Origin: Tillus elongatus
Lineage: Eukaryota > Arthropoda > Insecta > Coleoptera > Cleridae
Assembly (NCBI GenBank): GCA_964006375.1
Contig: OZ023265.1
Span: 8,185,660 to 8,249,659 of the forward strand
Direction of reading: 5' to 3'
Length of the DNA stretch: 64,000 bases
The notes under the pieces are model-generated. The model was not told the origin of the DNA and did no database searches. It was given only the letters and a program-made list of their open reading frames with translations. Positions 24,060 to 38,100 of the stretch are shown here, piece by piece (the stretch's first letter is position 1; each line of letters starts with the position of its first letter). The position numbers and the translations under genes are program-made.

Positions 24060-24380
24060 ATCGGTGTCCGTGTTTTCCCCAAAAATAACACAAAACATTT
24101 ACTTACCCAGCACCAGGACGTGGTGGGGTCCTTCTCCTACCAGGACGACGTCTCCAAAAGCTGGAACCACTGATACACACTAACAACGGTCAAGACAGTC
24201 GAGCATGGCAATAAAGAGAGACAGAGTGATCAGCTAGTGAGGCTTTTGTACTCCAGGACGACCCGACACTTCAGATGCTGCCGCTGCACTGATACTGCCG
24301 TCCCCGGTGCTCTGACGTCACACAACGCCGTCTCTCTGCGTACGCGCTATATCCACTCTCCTTATCGCTCTCGCTAAGTT
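24060..24380 (-). promoter_or_regulatory. Possible promoter / 5' exon region (GC-rich, CRE site)
   Basis: An island richer in CG than its surroundings, containing a perfect palindromic CRE (TGACGTCA, 24313-24320), CGTCTCTCTGCGTACGCG, and, further down the minus strand, a good donor site (GTGCTG|GGTAAGT near 24105). This could be the first non-coding exon and promoter of a gene whose body lies outside or is unrecognised. No open reading frame of note and no acceptor-linked exon was found. Confidence 0.25.
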
Positions 24381-24639
24381 CTATAACAGGGTTGTCAGAT
24401 GATTGTTGTGTCAAAATATCTATGGGATTCCCTAAATATGTGTATATGTGAGTCAATGATTGAATAGAAAATATAGTTTTTTGTGAGTAAACGTTTAAAT
24501 TAAATGTATACAGGGCCGGAAAAATGGTAGGAACATCTTATTTCTGGCCTTAGTTTAAAGTAAATTCAAATTTAACCCGAATGAAAGTTCCTGTATATTT
24601 TTAAATATATTTAACGACGGTTAGGGATTTTTGTCATCA

Positions 24640-24708
24640 GTCATATTTTTTAGTGAATTTTCTTTAAAACGTTCACCAATGGGGAGATACCGACCCGGGT
24701 CAATTTCA

Positions 24709-24787
<79 letters not shown>
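24640..24787 (+). mobile_element. Block A (deleted) plus (TA)n
   Basis: TTTTTAGTGAATTTTCTTT..GTTCACCAATGGGGAGAT, a shortened GACCCGGGTCAATTTCAATG, then (TA)n at 24712-24787. The tract ends abruptly at a mariner-like terminus (CAGTGTGTCCC). Confidence 0.65.
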
Positions 24788-24790
<3 letters not shown>

Positions 24791-25250
24791 TGTGTCCCAA
24801 ACTGGATGGGAATGTATTGCTATCTCCGTTATTATTAGAGATAGGGAGGCGGTTAAATTAGCAATGTTTTGTAAAATTTCATGCCCGTTTCAAATATGAC
24901 TTGTATTTTGCCCTGCCTTTTTTCATTTTCGAGTTATTTTGAAAAAAACAAAATTTGTCGATTTCTTTTTATTCAATATCTAAGTAGGCGTTGATCTGGC
25001 ATGCCTAAAATTTGCACATTATCAGGACACTTTTGACAGAGTAATCTTTTTGTGCTATCCTTAACTTTGGAGTGTCATTTGTTTTTGAACTACATGTATC
25101 AACGTTTGTTTTTTTTATGGCAACCATTTTGGATTCCTTGTTCATGTGATAGACTGTTAAAAGAGCTTTCCAATGATTTACAACATTTGACATTAAAAAA
25201 TAAAGTTTTAATTTCATACTTTTAGTAACTTGAAAGATATTGCGTTTTCA
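24788..25250 (+). mobile_element. Mariner-like terminal region
   Basis: CAGTGTGTCCCAAACTGG directly after a TA dinucleotide is typical of a Tc1/mariner terminal repeat. The following ~450 bp is AT-rich leader without a transposase frame. Assignment rests only on the terminus. Confidence 0.35.
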
Positions 25251-25406
25251 ATCAGTTTTTCGCATTTTCGCATTTTTTCTAAAAGTATTTGAGTGTCAAA
25301 ACTGTCGAACGAACTTGTCCAAACTATTTAAAAAAAATGAAGGGAATTGCTAAATTTGGTTTCCATTGGTGAAGTACTTTTTGAGTTATCGGTTGAATAC
25401 ACACAC

Positions 25407-25495
<89 letters not shown>
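25250..25495 (-). mobile_element. Block B end plus (TA)n, reverse
   Basis: CGAACTTGTCCAAACTATTT, AAATTTGGTTTCCATTGG and TTTTTGAGTTATCGG are the first part of block B in reverse, followed by (TA)n at 25409-25495. Confidence 0.6.
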
Positions 25496-25498
<3 letters not shown>

Positions 25499-25790
25499 TC
25501 CACGGATTGAGTGTGAGTAAGGTATAAGTAACAAAAAAAATTTGAATTAGATTATGATATTCTGGGAATTGCTCTTGCTTTGTCTTAAACTAAGATGTTG
25601 AGGAATTGAACAAAATCAAGTAATATACAGGGTGGTTAATAATGTAATGAAATGTATTAAGAGTAAACTACCTTCGTTTATAAAGATACCGCAAAAAGTT
25701 TTTAACAAAACTTGTTTAGAATTAAAATTTATGACAGGCTCTCAATTTTCCGCCATATCAGCCTACTTTGAATTTTCAAGTAAATTATTA
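25496..25790 (+). mobile_element. Mariner-like terminal region, matches the 5' end at 29640-29785
   Basis: GTGTCCACGGATTGAGTGTG, GGTATAAGTAACAAAAAAA and later TAGAATTAAAATTTATGACAG match, in reverse complement, the segment upstream of the transposase pseudogene at 28262-29785. The copy here carries about 105 additional bases in the middle and no transposase. Confidence 0.5.
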
Positions 25791-25794
25791 ACAT

Positions 25795-25927
25795 TTTTAG
25801 TGAATTTTCTTAGAAAAAATTCACTAATGAACATATCTCGACTTTTGAATTTTGAAAAAATTTCTTCAAATGAGCGCGATCTAGGACCCCTAGAACCCAT
25901 ATCTGGGGTCAGTTTCAATTTTTATAT

Positions 25928-26024
<97 letters not shown>

Positions 26025-26780
26025 CATTCGAAAAAAATTCTTATCTCAAAAAGTAATAAGCCGATTTTAATAAAATTTGGCATGTACCTTTCTTTTGTAA
26101 ATGGCTTTGACAAGTTTGTTAGTCAAGAGAATCGGACGAGGTTTTCCGGGAAAATTTTGAGTTTTCATTCGAAAAAAATTCTTATCTCAAAAAGTAATAC
26201 GCCTATTTTAATAAAATTTGGCATGTACTTTTCTTTTGTAAATGGCTTTGACAAGTTTGTTAGTCAAGAAAATCGGACGAGGTTTTCCGGGAAAATTTTG
26301 AGTTTTCATTCGAAAAAAATTTTTATCTCAAAGAATAATAGGCCGATTTTGATAAAATTTGGCATGTACCTTCCTTTTGTAAATGACTTTGACAAGTTCG
26401 TTAATCAAAAAAATCGAACGAGATTTTCTGGGAAAATTTTAGTTTTCATTAGAAAAAAATTATTATCTCAAAAAGTAATAAGCCGATTTTGATAAAATTT
26501 GGCATGTACCTTCCTTTTGTAAATCGCTTTGATACGTTCGTTAATCAGAAAAATCTGACTAGGTTTTCCGGAAAAATTTTGAGTTTTCATTTTGAAAAAA
26601 ATTTTATCTTAAAAAATAAGAAATCTATGATAACCAAATTTGGTAGGTAGGTTTACGATATAAAAAGTAAACTATACACCAAAATTTCTATGTTACAAGA
26701 AAAAAAAGTTATAATAAAATATTTTGTGCCAGATCATTTCTATGAAAATTCACTACCATAACGCACTTGCTGCGTCCAGG
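25795..26780 (+). mobile_element. A-TA-B-C-related element with internally multiplied block B
   Basis: Block A from AGTGAATTTTCTTAG..AATTCACTAATG, (TA)n at 25930-26020, then four tandem copies of a 141-bp block B unit, then the terminal CACTACCATAACGCACTTGC and TGCGTCCAGG. Block C proper is absent. The segment GCCAGATCATTTCTATG before the end is shared with 3950-3965 (reverse), so both copies belong to one short subfamily. Confidence 0.75.
26021..26583 (+). repeat. Tandem repeat, 141-bp unit x 4
   Basis: Units start with TTTTCATTCG at 26021, 26162, 26303 and 26443 (one unit is 140 bp); a fifth partial unit starts at 26584. Each unit contains ATCTCAAAAAGTAATA, ATAAAATTTGGCATGTACC and GAGGTTTTCCGGGAAAA, the segment that is single copy in ordinary block B. 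The unit length is a multiple of three, so a long frame (25632-26492) stays open through three units. I regard that as coincidence. Confidence 0.9.
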
Positions 26781-26929
26781 CTTTTCCCTATCAACATGGA
26801 GCTTTTTACCTGTGGTTTTCAGAACGCAGGTGCGCAAAGTAAGTAACCATGCAATGTTAAATAATAATTTATTAGTAAAATACAAAACGCTTATTGCTAA
26901 CAAAAATCAAAACGAACAACGAAAAAACT

Positions 26930-28055
26930 CTGGACGCAGCAAGTGCGTTATGGTAGTGAATTTTCATAAAAAAAATATTTTTTGATAAAATATGTGTGTT
27001 TTTTTTTTAAGAAAGCAGGCATCAAATTTGGTTACCAGTATATCCTATATAGTAAAAAGAATGTGCCATGTTTCATCAAAATAGCTTGTTTGAAAATGTA
27101 CAAAAATTCTGAAAGTAAACTTAAAGTGTTCCCGAAAAAACTCGTTTCTTGGCCAACCTTATAGGTTAATAGCAAATTGAGCTATTCAAATATGAAGCAT
27201 TTGATCAAAATTCCCTACCATAACGCACTTACTGCGTCGAGAATTTCTTTTCGCACAAACATGCATTATATTTCGATGAAAAATGCAAAAATGCAATAAC
27301 ATAAGGCGTGTTGGATTAAAAAAAAAAGAAAATTTGTATCACCAACGACTTATGGGCCAGCCAGTGATTGTAGAAATAATTTTTTAAGATGTAGCTCAAG
27401 ACACCCTATAATTAATATATACATTTTTTTTCCATATCTTGTATAATAACGGATATATTGAACTTTATTGATTTTTTACGAAAATTCGACAAAAATTATA
27501 TACCATTAAACGATAAACTTTATAACTAAGGCTACTGTGATAGAAACTCTGCCAAGCATCAGAGAAAGGGTCTATTTGAAATGAATTTTCTGGAAATATT
27601 TTATTAAATTGAAGGACAATGACGGTTGAAACTAAGACTTCATGGTTTGTAAAACATTCGTCTTGAAACATTTTATTGCCATAGCCCGTATTAGAGTGAA
27701 GTTCTTTGCCTAAATATTGCCAATTTTGACATTTTAAAACGCAACTTTGACGTTTTGAGGAAAGCCCCAATTTATTTATATTTAAATACTTATAACTTTT
27801 TTGTCTTTTGACTTACAAAGCTGAATTTTGGTAGGTAACTTACCTATAAGGATGTAAACCCGTGTACCAAATTCTGGTTGCCCTTACTGTGTTAATTCCG
27901 GAGTTAAAATTTTTTTTAGAAATAAAACACAAAATTTTCCGGGAAAACCTGGGCCCATTTTTCTGGCTAACGAACTTATCCAAGCCATTTGCAAAAGAAA
28001 GGTATTTACCAAATTTTATTAAAATCGGCCCATTATGTTTTGAGTTATCGGTGTG

Positions 28056-28140
<85 letters not shown>

Positions 28141-28260
28141 AACTGACCCTGGATATGTGTTTTGGAGGGCTTAATTAGCGCTAATTTAAAGAAATTTTTT
28201 CAAAATTCAAAAGTCGGGATCTCCTCATTAGTGAATTTTTTTTAAGAAAATTCACTAAAA
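26930..28260 (-). mobile_element. A-TA-B-C element, full-length, reverse
   Basis: Block C 26930-27241 (both inverted ends visible: CTGGACGCAGCAAGTGCG and CGCACTTACTGCGTC), block B to 28060, (TA)n 28061-28134, block A to the terminal AAGAAAATTCACTAAAA at 28260. About 1.33 kb, one of the clearest complete copies. Confidence 0.8.
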
Positions 28261-28261
28261 A

Positions 28262-29907
<1,646 letters not shown>

Positions 29908-29990
29908 TTTTAACTGACCTTGGATTTGGGTTCTAGCGGCCATTTTTGCATTTTTTATCGAAATATGATGCATGTTTGTAAAAAAAAAAT

Positions 29991-30280
29991 CGAGACGCAG
30001 TAAGTGCGGTTTAGTAGCGAATTTTCAATTTTCAGTAACTCAATTTGCTATTAACCTACGGTTTCTTGGCTAGGAAACCAGTTTTCTCGCAAACATTTTA
30101 AGTTTATTTTCGAAAAATTTTTCAAACAATAAGTAATTTTAATAAAATATGGTACATTGTTTCTACTATATAGGTTAGACCGGTAATAATATTGATGCCT
30201 GCTTGCATTAGAGATACATATTTGCTATTAAAAACATTTTTATGAAAATTCACTTCCATAACGCACATGCTGCGTCCAGA
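29991..30280 (+). mobile_element. Block C copy
   Basis: Inverted ends CGAGACGCAGTAAGTGCG and CGCACATGCTGCGTCCAG with the usual interior (CTCAATTTGCTATTAACC, ATGGTACATTGTTTCTAC, TATTTGCTATTAAAAAC). Confidence 0.75.
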
Positions 30281-31020
30281 CTTTTTTATAACGGGCTGAT
30301 TCTTGATTTATATTTTTATGGGCAGATACATGAACAGCTCCTACTATGTACGGTGCAGAGTATTTAACTATTTATACTTAAATTTTCAATATTGTGCCAC
30401 TAAAATTTATAGGATTGATTGGCAGAACTATGATCATGTTCGCTTTATTGCTTTGTCCTGACGTAGATAAGGTTCTACTAATCTTTTCAATTTAATTATA
30501 CCTCACTTTGCATAGATCTAGAATATTATTTAAGGATGCAATAACTTTTGTCCTAACTATTTACAAACTTATGTCAATCTGGCAGCCCTGTTTGCTGGAT
30601 ATATTATGCGTTTGATACAGTAGGTAACTTGTAAAGAGCACGCTGAAACACAGGGAAACACACAACACCACAACACACCTTCAAGGATGCGACAGGAAGG
30701 TTCACTACCGAACTCGCGACCTGAATATCATCTGCTAACTCTTTCTCCTGCCGACTACGGAAGTTGGGTCTATTGCCCAGAGAGGGGAAAGTTGTATAGG
30801 AGAAGCGTTTACAGGATCAACCGATAGATGGCGGGCATTATATAGATATAGTCAAGGGAAGTATCTATACTGCTTGACAACAAAACGGGAAGCACTAAAA
30901 GATTATTGAATCAACTGGAAATATATGTAAAGGAAAATTGATTGTGGTTTAATTCTTGGTAAAGTATGTTTTTTTAAAATAAAAGAACAGAAACAGTTGG
31001 TGAACTTTCCAAGAAAAATT
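30281..31020. other. No gene seen; possible SINE relic at 30660-30790 (-)
   Basis: The minus strand of 30660-30790 has a B-box-like GGTCGCGAGTTCGG resembling the SINE at 16857-17090. The rest shows nothing supported. Confidence 0.3.
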
Positions 31021-31021
31021 A

Positions 31022-31050
31022 TATACAGTGAGCGGCAGAATTATGGAATT
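31022..31050 (+). mobile_element. Tc1-like terminal repeat remnant
   Basis: TATACAGTGAGCGGCAGAAT followed by TATGGAATTTCC resembles the outer end of Tc1-type elements. No transposase is attached. Confidence 0.35.
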
Positions 31051-31242
31051 TCCTAGATTCATTGAAATTTGAGTGATATGTGTTTTAACTAAATGCTCGG
31101 ACACGTCAACCCCAGTTTAAAAAATACACATTTTTGCATAATATTTACGTGTTATCCATACCTGATTTTCAAATATGGCGTCATCGACATTTTTTTAATG
31201 ACAACCCCCTCGTTTTTTTAATTTTCTTAAAAAAAAATTCAC

Positions 31243-31836
31243 TAATGAGAGGATCACTCTAGCGAAGAGAGGGTCAGCAGAACCATTTATGGGACCAAAA
31301 CCGGCTCTGGGCCTGACGAAGAGCACGGTCAGGGAGGCCATTAAATCCTGGGTCAGAAACCAACACAAGGTGTACTGGGCAGACTGCCCAGAGCTCAGAC
31401 ATGGGAAGTCAATAATTGACGAAACCAGTTCAAAGAGAGCTGTGGAGCTGCTAAATCTTAGCAGATGACAGCTCAGAAACATAACAGGTCTCTTGACAGG
31501 ACACATGGCCGTCAAGAAACACCTGCATAAAATGAGGCGGTTCGAGGGGGACCTCGCATGCAGACTCTGCGGCGAAGAGAAGGAATCAGCCCGGCACATC
31601 TTGTACGAGTGTAAAGCTCTGGACCGCAAAAGACAACTGATCTACAGTCAGTCTAGACCGGAGACAGAGCATTATAAAACTTCACCCTACCAATCGCTGT
31701 GCAGACTAATTCAAGGCTCAGTGATTCTGGAATGGGTGGAGTAAAAAGACTAAGGGCATGCATAATAAACCAAAAGTTGCAGTCCTATCGGGGCGGCAAA
31801 ACCGCGGAAGAGCCCTGAGGGAGGAAAAAAAGGTTT
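31243..31836 (+). pseudogene. RNase H-bearing LINE, 3' end
   Basis: One frame starts LAKRGSAEPFMGPKPALG, the C-terminal end of a LINE RNase H domain, continues with VYWADCPELRHGKSI, has one nonsense codon (TGA at about 31467, SR*QLR), then LLTGHMAVKKHLHKMRR and the Cys/His cluster CRLCGEEKESARHILYEC typical of the C-terminus of I/R1-type LINEs, and stops at 31742. The 3' UTR ends GCAGTCCTATCGGGGCGGC..GAGGGAGGAAAAAAA. This LINE differs from the main non-LTR family, which lacks RNase H. Its 3' end is shared with the SINE at 19862-20098. Confidence 0.75.
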
Positions 31837-31908
31837 ACCAAAATTTGTCCTGGTCAATAATGATATTCTGGTAATGTAAATATGTTAAATGTATTACTTA
31901 TGAACAAC

Positions 31909-31914
31909 TTTATT
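31909..31914 (-). terminator. Polyadenylation signal AATAAA of the host gene
   Basis: AATAAA on the minus strand 17 bases beyond the stop codon (31931-31933). The same sequence stands at the same distance from the stop codon of the paralogous exon at 56172. Confidence 0.65.
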
Positions 31915-31930
31915 AACAAAAAAGTGGTGT

Positions 31931-32137
31931 TTACTTAGTCTTACAGTTGTCTAAAATAACTTTTATCTTGTCTTTGCCCCCCACCAGCCAATCGTCATTT
32001 AGATAATCTTGAATGATAGGTGATATAACGTCTCCCAACTCGTTTCTCTTGTATTTTAGTATGTCGTTGGCATACTGCAGGGCTAAATTGTGTATAAAGA
32101 TAGGCATGAATGTCGTGGGAATCTCTTCCGATGAATC
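31931..32137 (-). CDS. Exon 4 of the JHBP/takeout-like gene
   Basis: Acceptor: a pyrimidine-rich run then CAG|GATTCATCGG at 32137. Codes 68 residues (DSSEEIPTTFMPIFI to DNCKTK) and ends with TAA at 31931-31933. The same exon, of identical length, recurs at 56172-56378. Confidence 0.8.
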   Translation of the reverse strand, partial: DSSEEIPTTFMPIFIHNLALQYANDILKYKRNELGDVISPIIQDYLNDDWLVGGKDKIKVILDNCKTK

Positions 32138-35100
32138 CTGAAAAAAAAAAGATATTGGGCAGTTAATTTGTATTTAAGAGCAAAGTTGCTCGAGTACAAC
32201 CCGTCCCCAAGAAAGGATCCAAAGCGCTTCCAAACAACCACAGACCTATTTCTCTCCTTTCAGTCGTCTCTAAAGTGATGGAAAAGTATATAAATACCGA
32301 ATTAATAAAATCTCTTGAAAAACACAGTCTAATCCACGACAGGCAGTATGGATCTCGTCAGCGCAGATCAACTGCCGACCTCCTTTCCTTTGTCACCCAT
32401 TCTTGGAACAAGTCTATGGAACTATACGGTGAATCTCAGATTGTCGCTCTAGACATATCCAAAGTATTCGTTCAGGTTTGGCTCGCAGCGCTGCTGAATA
32501 AACCTCCGGCCTATGGCCTACCACCAAAACTCTGTACCTGGACAGCAAATTTCCTCTCCAACCGGAGCATTTCTATTGTCGTGGATGGCCACTCCTCTAA
32601 ACTGTATCCAATTAATGCAGGAGTCCCTCGAGGTTCAGCTTTAGCCCCTACTTTGTTTCTTCTCCAGATAAATGGCCTCCGCTCTAGCACATCCAACCCA
32701 GTTCACAGTTACGCGGACGGCAGCACCTTCCACTCAAATATACAGAATTCTAAGCCTCTCTCTTTAGCCCAATTAGATGAGGATCGTAGACTCATGGAGG
32801 GTTCTGCCTCTGTGGATCTCCAAAAAATATTAGACTGGGGAAGTAGAAATCTTGTACAATTCAACTCCACCAAAACTAAATCTTGCTTTCTATCTCTTAA
32901 GAGATACACCAGCCCTAAACCCATCACAGTGAACAACCAAGTTATTCAAAGTAATTAGTCCATTTCACTGGTTGGCATTTATGTGGATCGAAATCTCAAT
33001 CGGCACCAACATGTCACATCAATTGCAGAAGCGTATGCTAAGAAATTAGGTTTCCTCTTCCGGGCTCGAAAATACTTTTCACCAGCTAATCTCTATACCT
33101 TATATACTTCACAAATAAGACCAACCTTCAAATACTGCTCTCACATCTGGGGTGCCGCTGCCGCTTCTACACTCGCTAACCTGGACTCTATTCAGAAGAG
33201 AGCTATCCGTCTCATCGGTGACCCTACCCTCACCCATAAGCTGCCATCCCTTGCCCACCGACGTGCCCTTGGTGACACCCCCTCTCTCTCTCTCTCTCTT
33301 ATAGATATCTGCACGGGCACTGCTCAGGGGAGCTTTCTTCCATAGTTTCTCCACCTCCTGCCCCCAACAGATCTACCAGGGAAACAGAGCCAATGCACCC
33401 TTTTACTGTCCAGGTCACCAGACATAGAATATCTTGTTATACCCGCTCTTTTGTTTTCAGGACTTCCAAGTTGTGGAATTCCTTGTCGGCACATGTTTTT
33501 TCCTTCTCCTCCGAACCTCCAAACGTTCAAGTTCAGAATTAAAAAGTTGCCTCTTTCCCCTTGTCGACACCCACGGTACGGTAGTATTTAGGCTGTAAGC
33601 CCTCGTGGTGTGTTGTTGAAATATAAAAAAAGCTTGCTGCGCCCCGAACCTTTATAAATTGTTCACCCTTAGCATATACAATGCAGCGGCGACAGCTAGT
33701 TGGTAATATGAAAGTTGAGTAAGATATGGTGTCAAGGGCGTTATAAAATAAATAAATCATTATATACTTACTTCAATATTTTCTGCCCAAGGCTCTACAT
33801 AAAAGTTCGTAAGAACTGGATTTTCACCAAGCCACATTACCCAAGTTCCATTGAAATGCACTTCTTCTAGAGTTATGCTAAAATTTAAGATATAATTACA
33901 AATATATGTCGAATATAGCTATTTTTGATTTACGTAATAGCTCTTGTTATCACGTTTTAAAGCACAGGTTCTAGATTAAAAATGTATCGACGTGTAACTT
34001 TGTTTAAGTTCACAAAAAATTTATTCTTACTTAACATGAGCTCTCTCAGTAAAGTGTCCTAAATCCAGAATCGTTAAATTGTGGAAATATTCACCAGTTA
34101 TTCTCCACCTTGGCCAAAATAGGCTGTAATTTAAAGCAACTGATGCTTGTTCTTCTTCTTCTTCTCTTACGCTCACTATTTCTTTTATGTCAAAGTCTAA
34201 CAAATCCTGGATAACGAAGTTGGTAAAGTTTAAGGTGCCACTAAAATCAAAAATCAAATATAATAAAATCACATGATGATATCTAGTTAACGGCACATGC
34301 GTATTTAACTCTAAGAAAATGTTTTGTAGTCTCCTAATTCAGAATTAAACTACAATGACTCTTGGCGTTTTCTATCAGAGCAAAGAACTAAGGCAGTTAA
34401 CCTCCATTGAAAAGACCAAGCGTCTTACCATTATAAGGGAGATACAGAGTGAGAATCTTAAAGTGTTATAAGGCAGTATCGAAAACAATTTTTGGAACAT
34501 TTCAGACAAGCCTTCACCACAACAACACTAGTCCCCACGTCACCCTTAAAATTGTGGTCCCTTTGCAACAGTTTGGATGAAACATTATCATCCACTCAGC
34601 ATATACCCTGTACTTAACACGCAGTGACTACAACTTGTTTCCAAATTTAAAAGGACATTTGGTCGAAGAGCGCTTCAACGACGCTGATGATGTGCAAGAT
34701 AAAAGATAGTGTAAGCCTAGATGTAATCTCACCATAAGAACCGCAGACTAATTACAACGAGAACACACCCATAAAGTAATACGGCTATGGTAGCCAGCCT
34801 GCTAGAACATTGTGAGATGTACGACAGGGTCGCCATCTCCGTGCTGAACCAGGTAGTATGTTGTCACGAAAGCTCCAAATAACACAAAATGTTATAAAAT
34901 AGAGACTGTGTACAACCAACTAACAATTTTGTAAATTGTCAGCCCTGGCCCATTTCTTCCCTAACATAGGGACAATGTATGAAAGGCTAGATGTATTCTC
35001 AAAATAATTAGAACTAAAGAATTAAAATTTTTACATTTTGTGATATTTAGAGCTGTTGTGACAACATGCCTTGTTCCGCACGGAGATGGCGACCCTATCA

Positions 35101-38100
35101 TCTGCGCAACTGTGAACTGGGTTGGATGTGCTAGAGAGGAGGTCATTGATGTGGAGAAGAAACAAAGTAGGAGCTAAAGCTGAACCTTGAGGAACTCCTG
35201 CATTAATTGAATACAGGTGGTCATCCACGGCAACATAAATGCCCCCGTTGGAGAGGAAATTTGCTGTCCAGGTACAGAGTTTTGGTGGTAGGCCATATGC
35301 CGGAAGTTTATTAAGCAGCGCTGCATGTCAGACCTGGTCGAATGCTTTGGATATGTCTAGAGTGGCAATCTGGGATTCACCGTGTAGTTCCATAGAGTTG
35401 TGCCAAGAATGGGTGACAAAGGAAAGGAGGTCGGCAGTTGATCTGCGCTGACGGAATCCATACTGCCTGTCGTTTTTCAATAATTTTTAGTAATTCGGTG
35501 TTTATAAGCTTTTCCATTACTTTAGAGACGACTGAAATGAGATAAATAGGCATGTAGTTGCTAGGAAGCGCTTTGGATCCTTTCTTGGGGACGGGTTGTA
35601 CTCGAGCAGTTTTCCAGTAACTAGGAAATATGCCTCTATTGAAAAATGTCTTAAACAGACGAGTCAGGAAAAGAGCAAGATCTGGTGCGCATTTTTTGAG
35701 AACAATTGCTGGGATCCCATCAAAAACAGAAGCTTTCCTGGTATTCAGAAAAGAGAGCATCTTTCGTACCTTTTTAGTTTTGATAATGATATCCGTCATT
35801 TTATGCGCAACATTGGGGACTGTTGGTGGTTGAACATTTGAAGGTGGGTTGAGAGAGAAGAATTACCGGCGAACAACGAGGCAAAAAGTTCAGCCTTGCC
35901 CAGGGCTGTAAAAACAATTTCATCCTCTGAAACAAGAGGTGGGAACGTGCTGTTGCAGAAATTATTCCCAATAGATTTAGCAAGAGTCCAGAAAGGTTAG
36001 CTGCCCTTGGAGCTTGAGAGTACTTTGTTTTTGATGTGGTTATTAAACGAGTTTTTTTGCATCAGAAAGAATGCGGACATGGCGGTTTCTTGCGTCGTTA
36101 AATGCTTGACGGTTTTCTGGACTGGGATTGTGTAGAAGCGTTTTGTGGGCTTTTCAAGTCTGGCCTTGTCACAGGATTTAGAGAACCAGGGCTTTTGAGT
36201 GACTAAAGAGGTTTTCTGTGTACGTGGAATAAATAATTCCATACCAGAATGGATAATTTCGGTGACTTTTTGTGAGATATCAGAGGGGCAGGATGAGAGA
36301 AGCAGAGAGGCGCCCATGGAAATGAGGAAAAGTAATCCCGCATTCGTCCCAGTTCGAGGAGTTGTAGTGCCAAACGATACGTGAATGTGATGACTGTGTG
36401 ACCTCGGGTTGTATTGCATAGGAAGCAGTGGCCATGTCGTGGTCTGAGCGACCAAGAAGGACTGTGACTGATATCTTATAGCATTCAGGTTTTGTAGTAA
36501 GAAGGAGATCCAAGGGATTTGAGCTGTCTGTTGGGATGCGAGGAAAGTAAGTAGTTTGCTGAACCATATTGGCTAAATAATTGCTGACTGCAAAGGCACC
36601 TGCTGCTCTCCCTTTTGGATCGGGTTTTGAAGATCCTAGCCATTCCTTATTATGGACATTGAAGTCACCAAGAATAGTGACCTCGGAGGAAAGGCATTCA
36701 GAAATCAGATGGTCGGTTTTTTCAGAAAGGTAGTCGAAGAGCTGGACAAAGTTGTTTTCAGAAGGTGACCGGTAAATGCAACAGATGAATTTAGTTGCAG
36801 CCCTGAGGGTAAGTTTCATCCATAGTATGTCTTTTCTTCCAGCTTCTAAATTGGGGAGTCTGGTGCAGGGTAGATTGCTACTGACGTATGCGCACACGCC
36901 TCCATGCAATCTAAAGGAAGTAAGGAGCTCATACACCGGGCAATTAAGGTGATTAGTGGCTGTTTTGACACCGATTTGGGTTTCGGTGAGGAAAAGGAAT
37001 TGGGGCCTATTAGCCTGGAGGAAATGGTAGACGGAGTTCAGGTTAGAATTTAGGCCACATATATTCGAGAAGGATATGTTAAATCTTGATGCTGGCGCCT
37101 CCTGTACACTCCTCTCCCAGATATCCGAATGGGGGTATTTTACCTCCGGAATCTTTTGTGCAAGGAGGAGCCATCATCAAATGATGGTTTCCCTCATAAG
37201 CATAAATATGCTTATGAGGGAAACCGACTCATACACCAGAACCGGAAACGATCATTGGGACGTCACCGGCACCTTGATGTATGGGGTGGTACCTCCTCGG
37301 TCGTGAAAAAATCCTTTACTATCACGTAAAGGAAAAGTCCACTACCACCTGCTTGACTCCGATTAGTCGCCTCGTACGACAGGCAGAAGTTACCATTCTT
37401 TTAGTTAGTCCCCGGACCCACAGGGGACGACATTGTCCCTATATTTGGGATGAAATGAGCCAACGCTGCCAATTTACAAAATTGTTAGTTGGTTGTACAC
37501 AGTCTCTATTTTATAGCATTGTGTGTTATTTGGAGCAATCATGACAACATACTACCTGGTTACGCACCGAGATGGCGACCCTGTGGTACATCTCACAATG
37601 TTATAAGACATGATGGTGAGCTGGTATGACATGCGCATATAAAAACTGTCACGGCGTCTAAAAAAATGCATCGACCAAAATGGCAGTTATGTAGAAAAAT
37701 AGAGAAATGTTCAGGCTTTAAAACTGTGTATACTTTACTCCAAATAGGCGTTTCTCTCTATCTTTAAAAAATAATAATATAGGTCCATACTTTTGGGATC
37801 GCCTTCGTATACGACCTATGCAATAAAAACGAGAGATGGTAGAACAAAATAACTATGTAGAAAAACTAAAATGAATATTTTATTATTTGAAACGCGGCCA
37901 CGCCTGTAGTTGAAATGTTGGAGATTAATTTAGTCCTCAAGGCATTTCGAGATAAGTACTGCTACTGCTACTATTACTACTGCCCGTCATGCCATTCCTA
38001 TAAACGCATAGTAGGTTATGATATCCTATACCTACGTCTAGCACATGATGAGGTTTCAAACACAAGTATATTTTAAATGTCTAATAATTTTGTTACGTTA

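Noticed and set aside
25632..26492. 286-codon open frame with a threefold protein repeat
   Set aside because: It spans a (TA)n tract and a 141-bp tandem repeat of block B, whose unit length happens to be divisible by three; the same sequence in other element copies is not open.
37076..37544. Plus-strand frames over the 5' leader of copy 8
   Set aside because: Antisense to the retrotransposon leader and endonuclease start; similar shadow frames occur at 44261-44842 and 55068-55418.
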